Positions 1 through 5,126 of a stretch of 8,189 bases of DNA are shown here, piece by piece. The notes below the pieces were generated by a model. That model made no database searches. It was not told the origin of the DNA and worked only from the letters and a program-made list of their open reading frames with translations. Source of the DNA: Akkermansia muciniphila (GTDB taxonomy: Bacteria > Verrucomicrobiota > Verrucomicrobiia > Verrucomicrobiales > Akkermansiaceae); assembly GCA_943324575.2 (NCBI GenBank), contig CALPMD020000042.1:1-8189 (forward strand), given 5' to 3'. The position numbers and the translations under genes are program-made. Position 1 is the stretch's first letter. Each line of letters begins with the position of its first letter.

Positions 1-1086
1 GAAAAGATTGCGACCTGCGGCGACCGTGTCGCCTGCTTCCAGCAGTTGCTTCGCCTCGGCGGCGAGGTTGTTGCAAAGCTCGGTCTGGCGCTTCACCAAG
101 CGATCGACCAGCGGCTTGTACTTGTCGAACTGGTGCGACGACTGGGTCGACGGGCCGGAGATGATCAGCGGCGTGCGCGCTTCGTCGATGAGGATGGAGT
201 CGACTTCGTCGATGATCGCGAGGTAGTGACCGCGCTGGACTTGTTCCTCCTTGGTCGAGGCCATGCCGTTGTCGCGCAAGTAGTCGAAGCCGAACTCGGC
301 GTTGGTGCCGTAGGTGATGTCGCACGCGTATTCCGCGCGGCGTTCCCACGGCGGCATTTGGTTCTGGATCGTGCCGACCGTTAGACCGAGGAAGCGGAAC
401 AAAGTTCCCATCCATTCGGAGTCCCGTTTGGCGAGGTAATCATTGACCGTCACCACGTGCACGCCGAGGCCGGTAAGAGCATTGAGGTAAACGGGCAGCG
501 TCGCTACCAGCGTTTTGCCTTCACCCGTTTGCATCTCTGCGATCATCCCGCGGTGCAGCGCCACGCCGCCGATCAGCTGCACGTCGAAGTGCACCATCTC
601 CCATGCCAAGGGCCGCTCGTTGACGATGATCTCGCTGCCACAGAGGCGGCGGGCACCGTTTTTGACGACGGCATAGGCTTCGGGCAGGATCTTTTCCAGG
701 TACTTGGCGCGGGATTTGCCGAAGTAACTTTCGATCTCGTGGAAGGCGGATTTCGCGGCTTCGATCGACTCGGGGCTTGGTAGAATCGTCGTTGGCAGTC
801 CTGGGAATTCCTGACGGAGCGCGGCTAAGCGGACTTCTAACGCCTCGGCTGTGGCGCGCAGTTCGGTCTCATCCATGCGTTCGATCACCGGCTTCGCCGG
901 GGCGTCCAACGCGTGGTAGCGGGCGAGGTGCGCCTGCCACTTTGAAGTGAATTCCAACAACTTATCCACGGGCTCGCGCTGCAGCGCTGCCTCGATTTCA
1001 TTGATGCGAGCGACCGTCGGGCGAATGCGGCGCACTTCACGCTGGTTCTTGCTGCCGACGATTTTTTGGAGAATCCACTTGATCAT
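1..1086 (-). CDS. secA: Preprotein translocase subunit SecA, N-terminal part (3' end beyond window)
   Basis: SecA is the cytoplasmic ATPase that pushes unfolded preproteins through the SecYEG channel. I translated the minus strand from the ATG at 1086-1084; the frame stays open to base 1, giving 362 residues. Diagnostic motifs appear in the correct order: HFDVQLIGG, Walker A MQTGEGKT (residues 185-192), [33 protein letters not shown], and the Walker B region [20 protein letters not shown] starting at residue 293. In E. coli SecA the Walker A motif starts near residue 102, so about 80 extra residues lie between the N-terminal helix ([20 protein letters not shown]) and the motor. The start is firm: the frame has a stop at 1144-1146 and no other start codon between. 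No Shine-Dalgarno is visible. The preprotein cross-linking domain onward is outside the window. Family assignment is close to certain. Confidence 0.97.
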   Translation of the reverse strand, partial: MIKWILQKIVGSKNQREVRRIRPTVARINEIEAALQREPVDKLLEFTSKWQAHLARYHALDAPAKPVIERMDETELRATAEALEVRLAALRQEFPGLPTTILPSPESIEAAKSAFHEIESYFGKSRAKYLEKILPEAYAVVKNGARRLCGSEIIVNERPLAWEMVHFDVQLIGGVALHRGMIAEMQTGEGKTLVATLPVYLNALTGLGVHVVTVNDYLAKRDSEWMGTLFRFLGLTVGTIQNQMPPWERRAEYACDITYGTNAEFGFDYLRDNGMASTKEEQVQRGHYLAIIDEVDSILIDEARTPLIISGPSTQSSHQFDKYKPLVDRLVKRQTELCNNLAAEAKQLLEAGDTVAAGRNLF

Positions 1087-1110
1087 AGTAAAAGGGGTAG
1101 GGGTCGAGAG

Positions 1111-1152
1111 ACCCGCGAGAGCTGGAGTCGATACACCAGCAATTCAGCGGGT
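1111..1152 (-). other. Nested inverted repeat in the secA leader
   Basis: In the 111-base gap between the SDR stop and the secA start, ACCCGC (1111-1116) pairs with GCGGGT (1147-1152). Inside it GCTGG (1121-1125) pairs with CCAGC (1136-1140) around a 10-base loop. As minus-strand RNA this would be a two-tier hairpin ending 24 bases before the secA ATG. There is no T-run after it, so it does not look like an intrinsic terminator for the upstream SDR gene. A role in secA translation is only a possibility; the stems are short and could be chance. Confidence 0.3.
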
Positions 1153-1197
1153 GCAAGCATGACGAAGCGTTAGAGTGCGTGGGGGGTGGGCTGTCGG

Positions 1198-1986
1198 TTA
1201 AATCGTCATCGCGTGGAAACCACCGTCCACGATCATCTCCATGCCCGTGATGAAGGACCCCGCCTTGGCGGAGGCCAGCAGCAGCGTCGCGCCGATGAGT
1301 TCGTCCGCATTGCCAAAGCGCGAGGCCGGTGTCTGGCGTAGAATGTCGAGTGCGCGCGACTCATCCAGCCCCCTGCGTCCCTGCTCCGCCGGAAAAGATC
1401 CGGGCACCAGCGTATTGACGCGGATGTCCTTGTCCGCCCATTCCCGTGCGAGGTTGCGCGTCAGGTTGTGCACCGCCGCCTTGGATGCCGAGTAGGTGAA
1501 CGCCCGCGACAGCGGATTGAGCCCGGAAACCGAACCCAGATTGATGATCGAAGCGGGCTGCGATTCGTCGATGAAATACTGGCCAAATACCTGACAAGCG
1601 CGGAACACTGCCGACAGATTGGTATCGATGATGCGCTGGTACTCCTCCTCTGCGATTTCTAGAAAAGGGGTGGAAGAATTGGTGCCCGCGCCGTTGACGA
1701 GAATATCCACCTTGCCTGAACGCTTTAACACCGTGTCCAGCAGGGCATGCAGCGAGTCGCGCGAAGTCACGTCCACCGGCACAAAGTAACCCGTGCCGCC
1801 GTGTCCCGCGATCTCGGCCAGGCGCTTCTCCGCTTTTTCGGCGATTCGACCGCCCAATACCACTTCTGCCCCCGCTTGGGCCAGTCCCACGGCCAAGGTG
1901 CCGCACAGCTCACCCGTCCCGCCGATGATGACGGCCGTTTTCCCAGAAAGGTCGAAGAGGTCTTTGAGAAATGCCGTGGTTTGCAT
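1198..1986 (-). CDS. Short-chain dehydrogenase/reductase (SDR), classical type
   Basis: This is a 262-residue NAD(P)-dependent oxidoreductase of the classical SDR family, of the usual ~250-residue length. The catalytic residues are in place: N123 (IIDTNLSAVF), S152 (INLGSVSG), Y165 and K169 (YSASK). The NNAG-type motif reads NGAG (98-101), and the C-terminus IVDGGFHAMTI is typical of family members acting on sugars or sugar acids. The nucleotide loop is a variant: where most members have TGxxxGxG, this one has IGGTGELCG (21-29), a form I associate with mannonate- or gluconate-type reductases. R47 at the end of the second beta strand and the lack of an acidic residue there weakly favour NADP(H). 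The start is the ATG at 1986-1984. The gene lies 111 bases upstream of secA on the same strand and may be co-transcribed. The substrate cannot be read from the sequence. Confidence 0.92.
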   Translation of the reverse strand: MQTTAFLKDLFDLSGKTAVIIGGTGELCGTLAVGLAQAGAEVVLGGRIAEKAEKRLAEIAGHGGTGYFVPVDVTSRDSLHALLDTVLKRSGKVDILVNGAGTNSSTPFLEIAEEEYQRIIDTNLSAVFRACQVFGQYFIDESQPASIINLGSVSGLNPLSRAFTYSASKAAVHNLTRNLAREWADKDIRVNTLVPGSFPAEQGRRGLDESRALDILRQTPASRFGNADELIGATLLLASAKAGSFITGMEMIVDGGFHAMTI

Positions 1987-2183
1987 TCTGAGAGCTTCTT
2001 AGAAATTCGTGCCATTGCCAAGCACGGATTGAGCGATTTGACGCGCGGGCACGGGCGGGGTTCTCTTGTTCGCTTTGTTAGGGCGTCAGTTGGCGTTCGC
2101 AACGCGCTATTTAGACTTGGTGGGGCATTTGGTCGCTTTGAGTGAGCGCAAGGTGGGACTGAATTTTCAAAAATCCGGCTTAA

Positions 2184-2342
2184 GAGGTCGACTTCTGGTA
2201 TTTAGAAGTCGACTTCCAAGGTGTAGAACTCGACTTCCAAGGAATAGAAGTCGACTTCCAAGGCATAGAAGTCGACTTCCAAGGTGTAGAACTCGACTTC
2301 CAAGGCGTAGAAGTCGACTTCCAAAGCGTGGAACTCGACTTC
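2184..2342. repeat. Tandem array of eight 21-bp units with phased 12-bp palindromes
   Basis: Units start at 2184, 2205, 2226, 2247, 2268, 2289, 2310 and 2331, exactly 21 bases apart. Each has a 12-base core plus a 9-base linker, mostly CAAGG followed by TGTA, AATA, CATA or CGTA. Four cores (2205, 2247, 2268, 2310) are the perfect palindrome GAAGTCGACTTC. Three (2226, 2289, 2331) are GAACTCGACTTC, with one change that breaks the dyad. The first (2184) is GAGGTCGACTTC. The last unit runs into unrelated sequence after its core. A 21-bp period is about two DNA turns, so every dyad would face the same side of the helix. In RNA, neighbouring cores could form 12-bp stems with 9-base loops. Function unknown; a protein-binding array, a structured transcript or a neutral satellite are all possible. 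Confidence 0.95.
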
Positions 2343-2531
2343 TTGGCTCGAATAAAGACGTTATCGAGGCCAACGAAGCTCATTTCAGTGCGTCGGAGTG
2401 AATCACCACGGCGAAGCACTTCGTCTACAGCGCCGCCTAGACCGTTGGCCCCTTGTCTTGATCCGCGGGCGCCACGTCGCTTCCACTTGGTGTAACAACT
2501 GAGGCCGTGGCGACCGCCGATTCCCAGCCAA

Positions 2532-2600
2532 AAAAAGCTCAGCCTCGCAAAAAAATCTTGGTATCCCTCTTCTTTGGAATAGGCTGCGACTGAGCTTTTT
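2532..2600. terminator. Long imperfect inverted repeat, possible bidirectional terminator or pilT leader hairpin
   Basis: The left arm AAAAAGCTCAG (2532-2542) plus TCGCA (2545-2549) is complementary to TGCGA (2585-2589) plus CTGAGCTTTTT (2590-2600). That gives 16 pairs with a two-base bulge (CC, 2543-2544) and a 35-base loop. The GC-rich middle with a run of five T at the right end, and seven A (2530-2536) that read as seven U on the minus strand, fits an intrinsic terminator in both directions. The loop is much larger than usual. It ends 35 bases before the pilT ATG, so it could stop transcripts coming from the repeat array, stop antisense transcripts crossing pilT from the right, or form part of the pilT leader if the promoter lies further upstream. 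The structure is seen directly; the function is inferred. Confidence 0.55.
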
Positions 2601-2635
2601 CACCCTCTTCAGAACACCGACCCGCACAACAGTTC

Positions 2636-3715
2636 ATGGCAAAAATCGATATCTATTTTGACGCGATGCTGGAGAACGGCGCATCAGACTTGCACCTATC
2701 TTCCGACAACTCGCCGATTATCCGAATTCATGGAGAACTGGTGAGCCTGGACGCTCCTCCGCTTCAACACGAATCATTGAAAGAGATATTGAGTGAGATA
2801 TGCCCGAAAGATAAGATGGAGCACTTCGAGCAGACGGGCGATGTTGACTTTGGATACGAACTTCCCGGAAGAGCCCGTTTCCGTGCCAACTTTTTCAACC
2901 AGAAAAATGGCATAGCGGCAGTATTCCGCACCATCCCGACACGGGTGCTCACCACCGATGAACTCGGGCTTCCAGATATTTGCAAAAAATTCGCAAAGCT
3001 GACCAAGGGTCTGGTCCTGGTTACGGGGCCGACGGGTTCAGGAAAGTCGACCACGCTCGCTGCCATCATCGACTATGCTAACAAAGTCCGGCCAGATCAC
3101 ATATTAACCATTGAGGACCCGATCGAATTTGTTCATCAATCCGTCAAAGCATTGATCAACCACCGCGAAGTCGGCCTCCACACAAAGTCATTCGCCAGCG
3201 CGCTCCGCGGCGCATTGCGTGAAGATCCGGATATCATCTTGGTTGGCGAAATGCGGGATTTGGAAACCATCACGCTCGCCCTGGAAGCGGCAGCAACCGG
3301 TCACTTAGTATTCGGGACACTGCACACGCCGAGTGCAGCCAAGACGATCGACCGGATCATTGACGTGTTTCCAGCGAGCCAGCAAAACCAGATTCGGACC
3401 ACACTCTCAGAGTCCATCAAGGGCGTGATCGCTCAAAACTTGTTTAAACGCGTCGATAAGCCCGGGCGGATCGCTGCGCTTGAGATCCTAGTGGTGGACA
3501 CCCCGATTGCCAATATGATCCGTGAGGAAAAGACCTACCAAATCCCCGGCATGATCGAAATTGGCAGGAAAAAGGGTAATGTTCCCCTGGACGCGGCAAT
3601 CATGGAGCTCCTTGAGGCGGGCCGCATTGGTGCGGACGAGGCGTTTGAGAAGTGCATCGATAAGAAAAAGTTTGTCCCATTCCTGATGCGGGAGCCGGAA
3701 CCATGGGAACTCTAG
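2636..3715 (+). CDS. pilT: Type IV pilus retraction ATPase PilT
   Basis: PilT is a hexameric cytoplasmic ATPase that powers type IV pilus disassembly and hence twitching motility and DNA uptake. The 359-residue length is close to the family norm of 340-370. The N-terminal PAS-like domain carries ASDLHLS (17-23). The RecA-like domain has Walker A GPTGSGKST (131-139), the Asp-box TIEDPIEF and the Walker B region DPDIILVGEMRD with the catalytic glutamate at E205. The His-box ATGHLVFGTLHT follows. The C-terminal ANMIREEKTYQIPGMI resembles the AIRNLIRE retraction motif and separates PilT from assembly ATPases such as PilB. The start is the ATG at 2636; no Shine-Dalgarno is visible. It is the only plus-strand gene, with no pilB, pilC or pilU nearby, so it is encoded apart from the rest of the pilus machine. 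It appears less GC-rich than its neighbours by eye. Confidence 0.96.
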   Translation: MAKIDIYFDAMLENGASDLHLSSDNSPIIRIHGELVSLDAPPLQHESLKEILSEICPKDKMEHFEQTGDVDFGYELPGRARFRANFFNQKNGIAAVFRTIPTRVLTTDELGLPDICKKFAKLTKGLVLVTGPTGSGKSTTLAAIIDYANKVRPDHILTIEDPIEFVHQSVKALINHREVGLHTKSFASALRGALREDPDIILVGEMRDLETITLALEAAATGHLVFGTLHTPSAAKTIDRIIDVFPASQQNQIRTTLSESIKGVIAQNLFKRVDKPGRIAALEILVVDTPIANMIREEKTYQIPGMIEIGRKKGNVPLDAAIMELLEAGRIGADEAFEKCIDKKKFVPFLMREPEPWEL

Positions 3716-3740
3716 GCCGTGAGCCACGCGGCGGCGGCCT
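3714..3740 (+). terminator. Weak GC hairpin overlapping the pilT stop codon
   Basis: AGGCCG (3714-3719) pairs with CGGCCT (3735-3740) around a 15-base loop, starting within the TAG stop of pilT in the 104-base convergent gap before the small membrane operon. There is no T-run after the stem, so it lacks the second half of an intrinsic terminator. It may only slow polymerase or be chance in GC-rich sequence. No better terminator is visible between the two converging genes. Confidence 0.25.
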
Positions 3741-3819
3741 GTCTGCCCAGCATGCCCATACGGTGTCGCGACCGACGACTTAATCAAGACCTCCTAGTGT
3801 GCAGACCGGGAAGGCGAAC

Positions 3820-4191
3820 TTAAAAAACTTTGGGTGAAGGGGGGCGGCTTTGGGCGCGAAGGAGGTAGTTTTTGACCTGGTTGGTCAGCCAAACCTTGGC
3901 GATGGGGCGGACCGCATTGAAGGTGAAACCGAGTAGGTGACGGGTCAGGCCGCGGGGAGTTTTCTGCAGAACCACCGCCTTGCGACTCAGCATGAGGCTG
4001 GCCGCGAGGCCGGACGCGAGTGATCCCAGCAACCAACCGGCGGGATGGTTCTTGAGGGATGCACGAATCCGGGCAGGCACGTCGAGCCGGGCTTTGAGCG
4101 CGAGCGCTTCACTCTCCAATCGGGAGCGAGCGACGGCGCTAAGGCGGATCAATCGTTGGATTTCTTGATCTTTTGGAAGTTTTCGATCCAT
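3820..4191 (-). CDS. Small membrane protein, YqjK-like position (third gene of yqjD-yqjE-type operon)
   Basis: This 123-residue protein has a charged helical N-terminus (about 1-48, rich in Arg, Lys and Glu), one probable membrane segment (about 52-68, GWLLGSLASGLAASLML), and a basic C-terminal half that may form a second amphipathic helix. I do not recognise a named domain. Enterobacterial YqjK is likewise about 100 residues with a charged N-terminal helix and a hydrophobic stretch, and sits just after yqjE, so the position suggests an analogue. This is inference from order and architecture, not from clear sequence identity. The start is the ATG at 4191-4189, inside the end of the upstream gene, giving a 43-base overlap; no internal start would preserve the protein. 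The overlap suggests translational coupling. It converges with pilT across a 104-base gap. Confidence 0.75.
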   Translation of the reverse strand: MDRKLPKDQEIQRLIRLSAVARSRLESEALALKARLDVPARIRASLKNHPAGWLLGSLASGLAASLMLSRKAVVLQKTPRGLTRHLLGFTFNAVRPIAKVWLTNQVKNYLLRAQSRPPSPKVF

Positions 4192-4583
4192 TCGCGGTCT
4201 TTTGAAAATTCAGCGCGGGTGAAGGGATATGCCCGCCTGGATGTGGGCTTGGCCAGTCGAGTAAACAAAATCGCTGCCACCAAGTGCAATAATGCAGTGC
4301 CAATGGCAAGCTTACTCCATGACAGCCCGGAGGCTTCGGAAGCCAGCGAGATCCCGCCTGCAAGAATCAGCAGCCAGGCGAACACGCTGCAACCGACGGC
4401 CAGAATCAGCCACAGCAGCCGCCGCGACAGATCTTGAGCCAAGTCTTTGGACTCCATCTCGATCAAGGCCACGCGGGCCGCGATCAAAGTCATCAAAGCC
4501 GTGCGCCAGTCTGGGCACGGTGTGGGATGCCGCACTGGGGCCTCTGCCGGGGCAGCGGCGGCTTTGTCGGGTGAAAACTTCAT
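4149..4583 (-). CDS. Holin-X/YqjE-like membrane protein (phage holin family, PF07332 type)
   Basis: This 144-residue inner-membrane protein starts with a polar Ala/Pro-rich stretch. An amphipathic helix follows (about 25-52, DWRTALMTLIAARVALIEMESKDLAQ), then two membrane segments (about 56-81 and 90-109) and a charged tail. The pattern of a helix with RxxLxExE-like spacing before two closely spaced membrane spans is that of the putative holin superfamily III, which includes chromosomal YqjE. Despite the family name, nothing here points to phage lysis; chromosomal members usually sit with DUF883 proteins, as this one does. I chose the ATG at 4583-4581 over an upstream TTG at 4598 that would add five residues; neither has a Shine-Dalgarno. 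It lies 30 bases after the YqjD-like gene and overlaps the next gene, indicating one operon. Confidence 0.82.
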   Translation of the reverse strand: MKFSPDKAAAAPAEAPVRHPTPCPDWRTALMTLIAARVALIEMESKDLAQDLSRRLLWLILAVGCSVFAWLLILAGGISLASEASGLSWSKLAIGTALLHLVAAILFTRLAKPTSRRAYPFTRAEFSKDREWIENFQKIKKSND

Positions 4584-4613
4584 AAGGCGCAGAGCCAAAG
4601 GAGGCGCAACCGG

Positions 4614-5021
4614 TCAGCGGCGAACGATGAGCCCAATGAGGAAACCCGCGCCCAAGGCGCCAAGAACGCACTTGGTGGGATTTTGACGGATGTAGTCCTC
4701 GGCGTTGAGGTGGAGTTCTTTGGCTTTGACGCGGGTGTCTTCCCATTGCTCGGTGGCCGTTTCCTTGAATTGCTGGGCCCGGTCGGCGGCAGCGCCCTTG
4801 AAGGCGATGGCTTTTTCGGACGCCGTTTCGCGCAGGTGGAGGGCGGATTCGAGGGCGCGGTCCTTGAGTGCGGCGGCCTTTTCTTCGGCCACGTGGACGA
4901 ATTCACGGGCTTTTTCGCCCGCAGCGTTGCGGAGGTCGTTGGCCGCTTGGCCTACGGATGGGACTTGGGCGTAGCCCGTGTCTGGGCCGAGGCTGTCGGT
5001 GGCAGAAAATGAATTGGACAT
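4614..5021 (-). CDS. DUF883 / ElaB-YqjD family membrane-anchored protein
   Basis: This 135-residue protein is mostly a long alanine-, glutamate- and lysine-rich helix (about 22-105), with repeated AxEKAxxxKxxA-type turns, likely a coiled coil. It ends in EDYIRQNPTKCVLGALGAGFLIGLIVRR-type sequence: the D/E-DY-(I/V)-R-x-NP motif, then a single C-terminal membrane anchor (about 115-133) and an Arg-Arg terminus. That layout is diagnostic of the DUF883 family. E. coli YqjD and ElaB are C-tail-anchored inner-membrane proteins reported to bind stationary-phase ribosomes; whether this homologue does so is unknown. I start at the ATG 5021-5019; a longer version from a TTG at 5063 is possible but less likely. 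It is the first gene of the three-gene cassette, 105 bases downstream of the AsmA-like gene. Confidence 0.88.
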   Translation of the reverse strand: MSNSFSATDSLGPDTGYAQVPSVGQAANDLRNAAGEKAREFVHVAEEKAAALKDRALESALHLRETASEKAIAFKGAAADRAQQFKETATEQWEDTRVKAKELHLNAEDYIRQNPTKCVLGALGAGFLIGLIVRR

Positions 5022-5126
5022 GGCTGATGGGAGTCGGGTGTGGGCTGGATCATCAGGATCCAACGTTTCCGAGTCCTACTAGTGACACCCTTTGATGCTG
5101 GGTGCAAGGCGCGACTTTGAAAATTC

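Larger units (their letters stand above)
1987..2635. other. Long intergenic region between divergent SDR and pilT genes
   Basis: This 649-base gap separates the SDR gene (leaving leftward) from pilT (leaving rightward), so promoters for both should lie here. Two structures stand out and are listed separately: the 21-bp palindromic tandem array (2184-2342) and the long inverted repeat (2532-2600). In 1987-2183 and 2343-2531 I see no convincing gene, RNA gene or strong -35/-10 pair. Several open frames cross the array, but they lack ATG starts and owe their openness to the repeat period being a multiple of three. Confidence 0.8.

Noticed and set aside
962..970. TTATCCACG, one mismatch from a DnaA box
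   Set aside because: It is a single copy inside the secA coding sequence and most likely chance.
1995..2030. TGGCAC on the minus strand upstream of the SDR gene as a sigma-54 promoter
   Set aside because: The second half TTGC at the required spacing is absent.
2184..2342. Tandem units considered as a CRISPR array
   Set aside because: The unit is only 21 bases, the parts between cores are short and nearly identical instead of unique spacers, and no cas gene is present.
2184..2342. Units considered as replication iterons or a plasmid origin
   Set aside because: There is no rep, parA or parB gene, no DnaA box cluster and no AT-rich unwinding stretch beside it; the neighbours are chromosomal housekeeping genes.
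2066..2401. Plus-strand open frame of 111 codons across the array
   Set aside because: It begins with TTG without a ribosome site, and its repeat portion is a by-product of the 21-base period.
2403..2627. Minus-strand open frame of 74 codons upstream of pilT
   Set aside because: It starts with GTG, runs through both arms of the inverted repeat and has an Arg-rich low-quality sequence without a family resemblance.
2343..2635. Cyclic-di-GMP riboswitch ahead of pilT
   Set aside because: The conserved GEMM sequence blocks are missing; only a simple hairpin is present.
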